From NCBI GenBank assembly GCA_016936505.1, contig JAFGXS010000062.1, forward strand, positions 1 through 38,584: 38,584 nucleotides of DNA, read 5' to 3'. The translations under genes were made by a program, and so were the position numbers. Of this stretch, positions 1 through 8,419 are shown piece after piece; position 1 is the stretch's first letter; the number at the start of each line of letters is the position of its first letter. This DNA is from Bacteroidales bacterium (lineage in GTDB: Bacteria > Bacteroidota > Bacteroidia > Bacteroidales > F082). The notes beneath the pieces are model-generated. The model did no database searches, had not been told where the DNA came from, and worked only from the letters and a program-made list of their open reading frames with translations.

Positions 1-83
1 CCCGGGTGGCGGAATAGGTAGACGCGCTGGATTCAAAATCCAGTTCTGGCAACGGAGTGCGGGTTCGATTCCCGCCTCGGGTA
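1..83 (+). tRNA. tRNA-Leu (CAA), 5' base outside the window
   Basis: A long-variable-arm tRNA with anticodon stem CTGGA/TCCAG and loop TTCAAAA, giving anticodon CAA. The T arm is GCGGG-TTCGATT-CCCGC (59-75). The 3' acceptor strand CTCGGGT (76-82) pairs with CCCGGG at 1-6, leaving the first acceptor base one position upstream of the window. The discriminator is A83 and CCA is not encoded. The 3' half is duplicated at 38312-38330, so this gene is the apparent integration target of the element that fills the window. The intact copy sits at the end opposite to the integrase gene. Confidence 0.95.
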
Positions 84-85
84 CT
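67..85 (+). repeat. attL candidate: core repeat in the tRNA-Leu 3' end
   Basis: The sequence GATTCCCGCCTCGGGTACT covers the T-loop 3' part, the T-stem 3' strand, the acceptor 3' strand and two bases past the discriminator. It recurs at 38312-38330 with one mismatch. tRNA 3' ends are the classic targets of tyrosine recombinases. Confidence 0.75.
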
Positions 86-99
86 TTGAAATTAAAATT

Positions 100-137
100 A
101 CCGCTGTAATTCAATAAGTTGCAGCGGTTTTTTATTT
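100..137 (+). terminator. rho-independent terminator after tRNA-Leu
   Basis: A 10-bp stem ACCGCTGTAA / TTGCAGCGGT (one G-T pair) with a 9-base loop is followed by TTTTATTTT. It lies 16 bases past the tRNA and inside the element, so it is the element's replacement for the original tRNA terminator. Confidence 0.8.
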
Positions 138-140
138 TAA

Positions 141-159
141 ACATACATTTTTACATACA
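141..159. repeat. 19-bp repeat, candidate integrase arm site (left)
   Basis: ACATACATTTTTACATACA is identical to 38179-38197. It contains two ACATACA units spaced by TTTTT. It is 56 bp inside the left core repeat. The match between the two element ends suggests binding of the integrase N-terminal arm domain. Confidence 0.6.
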
Positions 160-535
160 GAAATTACTATTTAATAGCTCTCTTTTTCTCTTCTGATTTA
201 CTCCTTCATTTTTCCAATCTTTGAAACTCTTCCTTTTTTTATATCATTGATAATAAGCATTTTCAAAAAGATAAACAAAGACTTAAATGTTGTGCCGCTT
301 ACCTTCAACATTGTGAAGTATTTGAAAAACCGTACCTCGATTATATTCATTCGGATCGGCTAAATTAATTTCTATTGTTTCTCCTATCTTTAGTGTGACT
401 GGTTGTTGAAAATACTCCAGTAATCCTAGACCAGAGATATAATTAATATTTAGATTCCAATTAAACATATCTCGGACAAAACAATCAATAACTTACAATA
501 TGTATTGGCAAGTTAAACAGAACAGCGGGTTAACA
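160..535. other. AT-rich gap with one doubtful small ORF
   Basis: Between the left arm repeat and the stop of the metallophosphatase gene there is no convincing gene, RNA or repeat. The T-rich stretch 181-245 has no paired stem. The only open frame is the 61-codon minus-strand ORF at 283-468, listed separately. Confidence 0.5.
283..468 (-). CDS. small hypothetical protein (61 aa), doubtful
   Basis: A 61-codon ATG-initiated frame in the gap between tRNA-Leu and the PUL. The product is not recognised. It has no signal peptide or membrane segment, and ends in a polar stretch. It reads outward from the PUL and would be the last gene of the minus-strand run, about 70 bases after the metallophosphatase stop. 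It could be a decayed fragment or a chance frame; there is no clear ribosome-binding or promoter evidence. Confidence 0.25.
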   Translation of the reverse strand: MFNWNLNINYISGLGLLEYFQQPVTLKIGETIEINLADPNEYNRGTVFQILHNVEGKRHNI

Positions 536-2629
536 TTAGTTAATATTAACTTTTAGTGAACCAACGTCACCTGATTGCATTTCAATATTTATGATATAAA
601 TACCTGGAACTAAGCCCTTGATGTTGAATTGGTCAAAAAGAACCCAGGAGCTTTCATTTTGCAAACACTTCCCGGAAATATCATAAAGTTGATATCTGAA
701 AGGCGACTCACATGCAATTCTAACTGTATTATTCAATTTACTTTGCACTATTTGAAAACTATTTTCCTTATTAGTAATAATTGACGAAGGTATATCAACC
801 AAATTAACAGTTTCAATTATTCCAATATAGTCTCCTGAACTATCAAAATAATGAAGCTTTATAATTGCGTTATTATTTAATATTTCAAGAGAAAGGATAT
901 GATTTTTCAAACCATTATAAAAATCCGTTGGATTTCCGGGTTTCTCTGTGCCAATAATTATATGATTATAAATTATCGGACCTACTTTTTCATTAACATC
1001 CAAATAACTACTGCCTCCTTGAGTAATATAGGTAACCCCATTTAAAAATCCACGCTCGTAAGCATGCAGATGGCCACTAAAAACAGCACTAACCTTATAT
1101 TTGGCTGCAAGCGGTGGAAGGTTGGTTTTTACTATATCATTTTCTGCAATTTGCCATCTTTCATAATATGGAGCACAATGGATAAAAATAAACCTGAATC
1201 TTGCATTTTTAACTTCCTCTGAATTAAGCACTGTTTCCAGCCATTCATTTGGCAAAACTTCTGATTCCATTCTGTTCCAATCAATACTTATAAAAGCTAC
1301 ATTACTATACATCATAAGATAGCTTCCATCAAAACTATTTTTATCTGAATTTACTTCGTTCGGAAAATCATGAAATTGTCTTATTAAATTACCACCTCCC
1401 AGGTTGTTATCTGCATCATGGTTTCCCATGGTTGAAAAAAAAGGAATTTTAGTACCTATTCTTTCGCAAACATGAGGGATGAAAACACTTAATAAATCTG
1501 AATAGTTATTCCCGTGATTTGAAATATCGCCAGTGTTAAAAGCAAAATCTACTTTCAACTCATTTACCATAAAATCTGCCATAGACATCCATGGACTAGC
1601 ATAATGACTATCTCCCCAAATACCGACCGTAAATGAAGATGTATCATTGGCTGGAGCTGTTTTGAATGATTGTAATTCAGAATTTTCTCCTTCCACAATC
1701 GCTTCATAATTATACAAAGTCGAAGATTCAAGTCCTGATAATACAGTTTTGTGTATGTATGTTCCTTCATTGGTGGTTGTTATTACAGAAGACTTGGAAT
1801 TTATAAGTTCGTTTGATTTTCCAAAATTAATTCGTCCGGCATCGGCAACTTCCGACTCCCACATAATTGTAATTCCAGAAGATGTAACATTCTGAAGATA
1901 TGGCCCGGTTAAGAAAGCACTTTCATCAACGTCAGATTGGTCAATTAAACCCTGTTCTGTTACCTCATATTGGGATAAAGGGTAGTTATAAAAAGCAAGG
2001 CGTGCAATATCAATGGTATTATCTTCGCTGTTGTTATCGCCGAAGAAAATTATTTTATCCTGCAGACCGAATCTACCGTCAATCTCCTGAAAATTACCTG
2101 TTTTAATTTGAACACCATCCAAATAAACTGAAAATTCTTTTCCGTTGTCTACTACAACCACAAGTCTGTACCATCTGCCAGGCTTTACAGCAATATCAGA
2201 ATATCCTACAGCAGCAACTCCAATTTTTTGATCAGAATTTCGAATAAAAAATTCTGCATCGGTAATATTGCTGGGATCAGTTTGGAAAAATGAATACCAC
2301 AAACCAGTATTGTTAATCCGAAAATCAAATAATATGGAATATTTATTTATGCATTTTTGTCCTTCGGAAACAGGCAAACCATGTTCAAAGATATAATAAC
2401 TCCCGGCACCTATTCTTATAGCTTTATCATCAAGCATTGGTCCTTCTATACTATTTTGAATTCCATAAAGTATTAATTCATTACCCTTATTATCGTTTGT
2501 AAGATTTTCTGGATTATCAAATAGCCATTCGGCATATGCTACCGATTGTGCTGATACATATGATTGTTTTAAAACTACAAACAGAACAACCGAACAAAAT
2601 AAATGGGTGATTTTCATATTAAATTTCAA
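536..2629 (-). CDS. secreted LamG-metallophosphatase with T9SS sorting domain
   Basis: A 697-aa exported phosphoesterase. Residues 1-27 form a signal peptide ending near VSAQS. Residues ~30-235 form a LamG-like (concanavalin-A fold) domain homologous to those in the LamG protein at 22686. Residues ~240-325 resemble the N-terminal fibronectin-like domain of purple acid phosphatases. Residues ~332-560 hold the calcineurin-like metallophosphatase motifs in order: GDSH (~337), GDISNHG (~365), GNHD (~402), the isolated His of FIHCAPYY (~480) and GHLHAYER (~518). Residues ~625-697 are a T9SS type A sorting tail (OLYDISGK-like motif, then GIYIINI). It is expected on the cell surface or outside, cleaving phosphomonoesters or diesters with a dinuclear metal centre. 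It is the last gene of the PUL run, 83 bp after cstA. The exact substrate is unknown. Confidence 0.9.
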   Translation of the reverse strand: MKFNMKITHLFCSVVLFVVLKQSYVSAQSVAYAEWLFDNPENLTNDNKGNELILYGIQNSIEGPMLDDKAIRIGAGSYYIFEHGLPVSEGQKCINKYSILFDFRINNTGLWYSFFQTDPSNITDAEFFIRNSDQKIGVAAVGYSDIAVKPGRWYRLVVVVDNGKEFSVYLDGVQIKTGNFQEIDGRFGLQDKIIFFGDNNSEDNTIDIARLAFYNYPLSQYEVTEQGLIDQSDVDESAFLTGPYLQNVTSSGITIMWESEVADAGRINFGKSNELINSKSSVITTTNEGTYIHKTVLSGLESSTLYNYEAIVEGENSELQSFKTAPANDTSSFTVGIWGDSHYASPWMSMADFMVNELKVDFAFNTGDISNHGNNYSDLLSVFIPHVCERIGTKIPFFSTMGNHDADNNLGGGNLIRQFHDFPNEVNSDKNSFDGSYLMMYSNVAFISIDWNRMESEVLPNEWLETVLNSEEVKNARFRFIFIHCAPYYERWQIAENDIVKTNLPPLAAKYKVSAVFSGHLHAYERGFLNGVTYITQGGSSYLDVNEKVGPIIYNHIIIGTEKPGNPTDFYNGLKNHILSLEILNNNAIIKLHYFDSSGDYIGIIETVNLVDIPSSIITNKENSFQIVQSKLNNTVRIACESPFRYQLYDISGKCLQNESSWVLFDQFNIKGLVPGIYIINIEMQSGDVGSLKVNIN

Positions 2630-2712
2630 TAGTGTGATACCAATTTTAATTCTTGTTGGTAAAGATGTTTTGTGTAAATTTTAAAACACAAAGTATTCAT
2701 GAATCTTGTATC

Positions 2713-4155
2713 CTAAATTGTGGAGAGTCCCTTTTTAAAATATCTATTTCTGTATACAAAAAATCCCAATAATGTAATGACTGAGAATAATATGCCAAAC
2801 GAATAGGAGATTTCTTTTGAGAAAGAAAATCCTTCCGGCGCTAATAAAAGGTAAGTTGTTGTGACTGCAGTCATAAATACAGCTGGAATAAGCGTGATCC
2901 AGTAAAATTTCCTTTCACGAACGAGATAAACAGTAATTGTCCAGAGAACGATCATCGCTAAGGTTTGATTCGACCATGCAAAATATCGCCAAATGATACT
3001 AAAATCAATTTGGGTAAGAAAAAATCCAATTGCAAAAAGAGGAATGCTCACAAATAACCGGTTTTTGATTGGCCCCTGTTTATAATTCAGAAAGTCGGCA
3101 ACTATTAACCTAGCACTTCTGAAGGCTGTATCGCCAGACGTAATCGGTGCAGCAACAACGCCAAGAAGTGCAAGAATACCCCCAAATTTACCTAATAGCG
3201 AATTTGAAATTTCGTTCACGATGAATGCCGCATTTCCACTGTTTTCTGTCATTATATCATTCAATTCGCGGATTCCTCCGAAAAAGCTCATGCTAATTGC
3301 GGCCCAGATTAATGCAACTATTCCCTCTGTTATCATTGCACCGTAAAAAACCCGGCGTCCATATTTTTCATTGGTAACACATCGAGCCATTAAAGGCGAC
3401 TGAGTAGCATGAAACCCGGAAATTGCCCCACAGGCGATCGTAATAAATAACATTGGAAATACCGGAAACTGTTCTGAATTAACGTGATAGTTATGAAGCT
3501 TCGTCAGATTCAATTCAGGAATATGATACCCTTTTGCAAACAAGGCAATAATCAATCCCACAGCCATAAATGCCAAAGCAAAACCAAATACAGGATAGAA
3601 TCTCCCGATTATTTTGTCGATGGGCAACATGGTAGCCAACACATAATATCCAAAAACCACCCACACCCAAAAGGTTGTTGTGGCAAAATCAGGGGTAAGT
3701 CCTGATAATATTTTAGCCGGTCCCATAATAAAAACCGCTCCTACCATTATCATTAAAAGCACCGTAAAACCACGCATAAACTGCTTGGTGCCAACACCCA
3801 TATATATACCAACAATTTCAGTGATGCTTAAACCTTTGTGTTTAATTGAAAGCATACCTGAAAAATAATCATGAACTGCTCCTGCAAATACAGATCCGAA
3901 TGCGATCCATAGAAACGATATCGGCCCCCACATCGCGCCAGCTACCGCGCCAAAGATTGGCCCAAGTCCGGCGATATTTAAAAATTGAATCAGGAATACC
4001 TTCCACCAGGGCATTGGAATATAATCAACACCATCTTTCAATGAATAGGCCGGAGTTTCGCGATTGACATCTACCTCCGCTATTCGCTCTATAATTTTGG
4101 AATATACCAGATAGCCCAATAATAAAACAGCTAAAGAAAGTACGAATGTGATCAT
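2713..4155 (-). CDS. cstA: CstA family inner-membrane transporter (carbon starvation protein)
   Basis: A 480-aa polytopic membrane protein with about 12 hydrophobic segments. The CstA hallmark FLNIAGLGPIFGA is near residue 58, followed by the conserved segment with AGAVHDYFSGM (~90-100) and a Gly-rich ISGFHATQSP (~243). E. coli CstA is about 700 aa; this is the short form common in Bacteroidota. CstA proteins take up pyruvate or peptides under carbon limitation. Here it is 135 bp downstream of nagB on the same strand, so it may be in the same transcript or have its own promoter. The transported substrate in this setting is not predictable from sequence. Confidence 0.9.
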   Translation of the reverse strand: MITFVLSLAVLLLGYLVYSKIIERIAEVDVNRETPAYSLKDGVDYIPMPWWKVFLIQFLNIAGLGPIFGAVAGAMWGPISFLWIAFGSVFAGAVHDYFSGMLSIKHKGLSITEIVGIYMGVGTKQFMRGFTVLLMIMVGAVFIMGPAKILSGLTPDFATTTFWVWVVFGYYVLATMLPIDKIIGRFYPVFGFALAFMAVGLIIALFAKGYHIPELNLTKLHNYHVNSEQFPVFPMLFITIACGAISGFHATQSPLMARCVTNEKYGRRVFYGAMITEGIVALIWAAISMSFFGGIRELNDIMTENSGNAAFIVNEISNSLLGKFGGILALLGVVAAPITSGDTAFRSARLIVADFLNYKQGPIKNRLFVSIPLFAIGFFLTQIDFSIIWRYFAWSNQTLAMIVLWTITVYLVRERKFYWITLIPAVFMTAVTTTYLLLAPEGFSFSKEISYSFGILFSVITLLGFFVYRNRYFKKGLSTI

Positions 4156-4290
4156 TGCAAAAAGATTTATGAATTTTAAAGAATTTCCAATATCCTAACT
4201 TCTTTCACTTCCGGAAAAGACAAATTAAAAAACAGCAATGTACGATGAAAAGCAGTTTCACAATTTAACTCTCTCTTTAATCATTAGCTG

Positions 4291-5034
4291 TTATCCACCC
4301 AATGCTATATTTGATAATCCTGCTGAATCATTATCCAGAAACAGCCAGCAAGCCGGATGCTTTTTAAGTATTGATGCAGGGAAAATTTGACTAATTTCAT
4401 TTTCAATTGTATTTCGTACCGCATTGGCTTTCCTGCTATCAGGAACACTACAGATTATTGCTTTTGATTTCATTATCTGTTTAATAGACATACTTATTGC
4501 CTGTTTGGGAACATCTCCAATTGTTGCAAACCAACCCTCACCCATTTGCTGTTTGCGGCAATCATCGTCTAGATTGACCACAATATAAGGTACTGTCGTT
4601 TCAAAATCAGCCGGTGGGTCATTAAAGGCAAGGTGCCCGTTCTCCCCTATACCCACAAAAGCAACATCAATTGGATGTTTTTTAATGATTTCACCTAATC
4701 GGTAACATTCCTGATTTGCATCACCTTCTCCGGACACATAATGAAATGCCCTCAATGAAACCTTCTCAACAAATCTTTCTTTCAGATACTTGCGAAATGA
4801 TGCCGGATGCTTATCCGTGATCCCAATATATTCATCCAGATGAAATCCGGTAACTTTAGTCCAGTCAATATTTTGTTTTATCAATTCATTGAGCATTTCG
4901 AATTGCGATGCCCCCGTTGCAACAATAATATTGGCTTCTCCTTTCTCGGCAATAGCTTTATTGATAAGCTGAGCTCCTTTAAAGGCTGATTTTTCCCCTA
5001 ATTCTTCTTTCGTTTTTGATACAATTATGTCCAT
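4291..5034 (-). CDS. nagB: glucosamine-6-phosphate deaminase family protein
   Basis: 247 aa. The family isomerises and deaminates glucosamine-6-P to fructose-6-P plus ammonia in the cytoplasm. The phosphate-binding region is around ATGASQ (39-44), LDEY is at 66-69 and the active-site segment [13 protein letters not shown] at 128-140. Aligned to E. coli NagB, D67 matches D72 and H134 matches H143, but N132 stands where D141 is expected and D139 where E148 is expected. Such substitutions occur in some NagB-like proteins, so a related aldose-6-phosphate activity is possible. It lies next to nagA (with one small gene between) and the NagP-like permease, which supports an amino-sugar role. It is slightly shorter than E. 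coli NagB (266 aa) and lacks the C-terminal extension. Confidence 0.85.
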   Translation of the reverse strand: MDIIVSKTKEELGEKSAFKGAQLINKAIAEKGEANIIVATGASQFEMLNELIKQNIDWTKVTGFHLDEYIGITDKHPASFRKYLKERFVEKVSLRAFHYVSGEGDANQECYRLGEIIKKHPIDVAFVGIGENGHLAFNDPPADFETTVPYIVVNLDDDCRKQQMGEGWFATIGDVPKQAISMSIKQIMKSKAIICSVPDSRKANAVRNTIENEISQIFPASILKKHPACWLFLDNDSAGLSNIALGG

Positions 5035-5042
5035 ATTTCTTG

Positions 5043-5846
5043 CTAATTATTTTTATTTGTCCTTTTTGTCGAAATTTCCAGAATTGTGAAAAGAGGTCTG
5101 TGATCCGAAGCATTTTTTTCATTTAAAACTTCTGCAGATAACACTTTCCACTTATCATTTTTTGAAAGTAATACATAATCAATCTGCTCTTCAGGGAGTT
5201 CGCTTGGATATGTAAATAATTCGGGAGTGGCACATATCAGTTTATTTTTGAGACTCTGTAGCACTTCGCTATCCGGTACATCATTAAAATCACCCGCAAT
5301 AATAATTGGCAGACAGCTATTCTCTTTGATAATTTCTTCAAGTGGTTGTATTGAATTTTTACGGGCTTCTACTTCAACATCAAGATGAACAGCTATAAAA
5401 TCTATTTCAGTTCCATTATTGAGTTGAATTACAGTAGACAATGCAGATCGGGGTTCTCCCGGAAGAGGATAGGTAGTTTGCTTCTGAATAGGGAACTTAG
5501 ACAAAACTGCATTACCATATTCGCCACCATCCCAGTCCATGGCTTTGCCAAATGCAGCATTCATTTTGCACAATTCAGCTAATTTATTCAACTGATCAAT
5601 ATCACCCGATCTCGAAGCATGTATGTCAACCTCCTGAAGAGCAACAAGATCAGGCGACACAGAATTGATAACATTTGCTATCCTTTCCAAATCAATTAAG
5701 GTATCCATGCCTTCGCCGTGATGGATATTATAAGTGAGAACTTTTAGCTTACTGCTATCATTCAAAAAATTGCATCCCGATTCTATGAACAAAACCAGCA
5801 GAGCAAGTGCTAATATTTTTATTGTAAAATTGATTTTAAAATTCAT
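5043..5846 (-). CDS. endonuclease/exonuclease/phosphatase (EEP) family secreted protein
   Basis: 267 aa from the chosen ATG. A longer frame reaches 5891 but would overlap nagA by 35 bases, while the ATG at 5846 directly precedes a signal sequence (MNFKINF, hydrophobic [10 protein letters not shown], then SGC, a possible but atypical lipobox). EEP fold motifs follow: [15 protein letters not shown] (metal-binding Glu), [20 protein letters not shown] and a final SDHRPL (catalytic His). These enzymes cleave phosphodiester or phosphomonoester bonds with Mg2+. The gene sits 10 bp after nagA and 8 bp before nagB, so it is translated from the nag operon. It may process phosphorylated glycan or lipid parts, but the substrate is unknown. 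Confidence 0.8.
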   Translation of the reverse strand: MNFKINFTIKILALALLVLFIESGCNFLNDSSKLKVLTYNIHHGEGMDTLIDLERIANVINSVSPDLVALQEVDIHASRSGDIDQLNKLAELCKMNAAFGKAMDWDGGEYGNAVLSKFPIQKQTTYPLPGEPRSALSTVIQLNNGTEIDFIAVHLDVEVEARKNSIQPLEEIIKENSCLPIIIAGDFNDVPDSEVLQSLKNKLICATPELFTYPSELPEEQIDYVLLSKNDKWKVLSAEVLNEKNASDHRPLFTILEISTKRTNKNN

Positions 5847-5856
5847 TCTATTCCTC

Positions 5857-7077
5857 TTAAATATTTGTGAAAACCTCTCTACCTGCAACAATCGTTTTCT
5901 TTATATACATATTTCCATTTTCTACGGTGAAAAAAATCAAATCCCCCCGTCTACCCGGTTTTATTTCCCCAATTGTATTTAAACCAAGTACCTGAGCCAC
6001 ATTGAAACCCGCCATCCGAATTGCTTCCGGCAAGGTACATCCGCTTACTTCTGAAATGTATTCAATGCTTTTTGTCAGAGGTGAAGCTGAACCATATAGA
6101 CACTTTTGTTCAGGATAATGAAGCAGCCCATCTTCTCTTAATTCAATGGTTTCTCCGGTTTGTGTAGTATAAAATCCTGGATTTAACATTGCAAAAGAAG
6201 TTACATCCGAAGTCAGAATTGTTTTTTCGGGGCCTTTTACCTTGAAAAAGACTTTAATTTCTTCCGGAAGAAGGTGAAACCCATCACAGATGATGGATAT
6301 GTTTAACCGATCATCGGCCAGCTGAGACCAAAATGGGTTTTTATGCCGGTTAATTGTATTGGCTGCGCCATTACCCAAATGCGTGGCTATTTTTGCCCCC
6401 CTGTTAACGGCTTCCGTTACCGTTTCTGTTGGAGCATTGTGATGGCCCAAAGCAACCGCTACACCAAGGTCCCTGCAATTTGAAATAAACTCTAAAGCCC
6501 CTTCCAATTCCGGAGCAAGAGTTATCTGAATTATCTTGTGATTTGCAGCTTCGTACAATTCTAAAAATTCATCCCAGTCAGGCAAGCGAACAAACGGCAA
6601 TGGATGAGCCCCCCGGTAACCGTCTTCCGGATTAATATACGGCCCTTCCAAATGAAACCCGGGAATCGAAACCGCAATCTCCTGATTGGATAATGCGCTG
6701 ACCAGAATTTGAAGGTTCTCCTTCATTTTTTCGTGGCTGTTGGTTGTGAGCGTTGGCAAATAGGTCGTCACTCCAGTTTTCCATAATTCTCTGGTTGCCT
6801 TTTCAATGCCTTCAACCGTTAATTCATCACCACCCAAAGAAAATGATACTCCGGCAAAGCCATTCACCTGATTATCTATCAATCCCGGAGCAACATACAT
6901 ACCATTTGCATCAATCTCAACCGCATTTTGAATATCGGGATTATCACCGTTCAGCGATTCAATCATACCATTTCTGATAACGATAACCCCATTTTCTATG
7001 ATGCCATCAAAAGCAATGATCTTTCCATTAAATATCTTTATCAGTTGATTTTCTGTGTTCATTATTTCTGACTTCAT
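5857..7077 (-). CDS. nagA: N-acetylglucosamine-6-phosphate deacetylase
   Basis: A 406-aa amidohydrolase-superfamily enzyme that removes acetate from GlcNAc-6-P in the cytoplasm. The N-terminal small beta-domain is followed by PGLIDNQVNG (64-73), GFHLEGPYINP with metal ligand E144 (140-150), H212 in GHHNA, H233 in THLGNGA and the catalytic D291 in TSDVTSF. These match E. coli E131, H195, H216 and D273. The C-terminal GEIKPGRRGDLI segment is typical of the family. Length is close to other NagA proteins (about 380-400 aa). The MFS permease is upstream and nagB downstream, giving a transport-to-fructose-6-P set. A second Met at codon 6 is an alternative start. Confidence 0.95.
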   Translation of the reverse strand: MKSEIMNTENQLIKIFNGKIIAFDGIIENGVIVIRNGMIESLNGDNPDIQNAVEIDANGMYVAPGLIDNQVNGFAGVSFSLGGDELTVEGIEKATRELWKTGVTTYLPTLTTNSHEKMKENLQILVSALSNQEIAVSIPGFHLEGPYINPEDGYRGAHPLPFVRLPDWDEFLELYEAANHKIIQITLAPELEGALEFISNCRDLGVAVALGHHNAPTETVTEAVNRGAKIATHLGNGAANTINRHKNPFWSQLADDRLNISIICDGFHLLPEEIKVFFKVKGPEKTILTSDVTSFAMLNPGFYTTQTGETIELREDGLLHYPEQKCLYGSASPLTKSIEYISEVSGCTLPEAIRMAGFNVAQVLGLNTIGEIKPGRRGDLIFFTVENGNMYIKKTIVAGREVFTNI

Positions 7078-7156
7078 GCGATTTTATTTGTTTCATCTTT
7101 TATATTAGAAGAATGCCCGTTACATAACAAACTGAAAATTATAACACATTCACAAT

Positions 7157-8398
7157 TTACTTAACTTTTCTTCCCTTTTTATAACCTGAAATTGAATAGT
7201 AAAAGAGATAGATATAACTTGGAATACTAATTAAATATGCATTTTGCATTCCGTATAAATCTTTCAGATAGCCAAACAGAAAGAGTAGTATACCTCCTCC
7301 AACAATACCTGTTACAAGCAATGAAGATCCTGTTTTTGTGAACCGCCCAAGTCCGTCGAGTGCCAGTGGCCATACTGACGGCCAAACCAGGGCATTGGCT
7401 AAACCAAATAATGAGACAATCCAAACTGAAACAGATGGTGAAACAAAAATTAGTGAAGTAGCCATGATAATTCCGAAACCGGTTGAAAATCGCATTGCCC
7501 AAACCTGCGATATAAATTTTGGAACAAAGACTACTCCAATGATGTATCCAATAATCATAAAGCCAACGACAATCGATGTATATCTTTCGGGATGAGAAAG
7601 ATGTAAATAATTCGCGTAATCAACCATCGATGAAAGCGATATGATTTCAACACCTGCATATAGAAATATCGCAAGTACTCCAAGCAACAAATGTGGAAAT
7701 TGCAAAATACTCGTTTTGTGTGCCGACTCGTGAGAGTTACTTTCTTCTTTGTTTGCGTCTTCACCTTCTGCACTAATTTCAGGGAGCGGGGCAAAATAGG
7801 AAAAGATGCCAAGTGCAATAAAAATTGCTACCAACAGGTAAAACGGAGTAACAATTTGACCAATCTCTACATTCTGTAAATCCATAAAAATAGCTAAAAC
7901 GATTGGTGCAACTGCCCAGGCCAGCTTATTTAAAATCCCCATCAAACTAATTCGTTTGCCTGCACTTTCCTTTGGTCCGATTATGGTGATATAAGGATTT
8001 ACAGTCGTTTGCAACAAAGTATTGCCTAATCCCATTACAAAGGAAGCCACTAAAAACAAAAGGAAACTTTCGAGTTTAGCTGATGGCACAAAAAGTAATA
8101 ATCCGACTGAGAAAAAGAAAAAGGAAAAAACCATACTTCTTTTATAACCTATCTTTCTAAGTATCAATCCGGATGGATATCCAAAAATTACAAAAACAAC
8201 TTTTGTTACCGCCAGTAGTAAATAGGATTGTGCAGAGGAAATATTCAATGCCTGTTTTACAAATGGCATCAGTAAACCATTGATTCCGAGTGCGAATCCT
8301 ATAACAAAAAACATCATACCAATAATTGCGATTGGAACGATGAGGTTCGTATTCTTTAAGTTAGTTTTTTCACTATTCATTCTTTTATTGTTTATCAT
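7157..8398 (-). CDS. sugar MFS permease, FucP/NagP-like (FHS family)
   Basis: 413 aa with 12 predicted membrane segments and a charged central loop (near residues 205-220, rich in Glu). The segment GLGNTLLQTTVNPYITIIG followed by the conserved (K)ISLMGILNKLAWAVAPI is characteristic of the fucose-galactose-H+ symporter family, which includes the Bacteroidota and Shewanella GlcNAc permease NagP. Adjacency to nagA and nagB makes N-acetylglucosamine the most likely substrate, although fucose- and glucose-type sugars are carried by close relatives. The first Met has a second in-frame Met at codon 7. The gap of 79 bp to nagA contains no obvious terminator. Confidence 0.88.
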   Translation of the reverse strand: MINNKRMNSEKTNLKNTNLIVPIAIIGMMFFVIGFALGINGLLMPFVKQALNISSAQSYLLLAVTKVVFVIFGYPSGLILRKIGYKRSMVFSFFFFSVGLLLFVPSAKLESFLLFLVASFVMGLGNTLLQTTVNPYITIIGPKESAGKRISLMGILNKLAWAVAPIVLAIFMDLQNVEIGQIVTPFYLLVAIFIALGIFSYFAPLPEISAEGEDANKEESNSHESAHKTSILQFPHLLLGVLAIFLYAGVEIISLSSMVDYANYLHLSHPERYTSIVVGFMIIGYIIGVVFVPKFISQVWAMRFSTGFGIIMATSLIFVSPSVSVWIVSLFGLANALVWPSVWPLALDGLGRFTKTGSSLLVTGIVGGGILLFLFGYLKDLYGMQNAYLISIPSYIYLFYYSISGYKKGRKVK

Positions 8399-8419
8399 TA
8401 TTTGATCCGTTTTACTCTA

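Noticed and set aside
1900..2106. Plus-strand open frames inside the metallophosphatase gene and similar frames inside other PUL genes
   Set aside because: They are shadows of well-supported minus-strand genes with clear domains; none shows a family motif or independent start signal.
2667..2692. Possible terminator after cstA (TTTGTGT / ACACAAA)
   Set aside because: Only 7 bp of AT-rich pairing with a 10-base loop and no clean T-run on the minus strand; too weak to call.
5847..5891. Longer N-terminus of the EEP gene
   Set aside because: It would overlap nagA by 35 bases and put a charged 15-residue stretch before the signal sequence; the ATG at 5846 is more natural.
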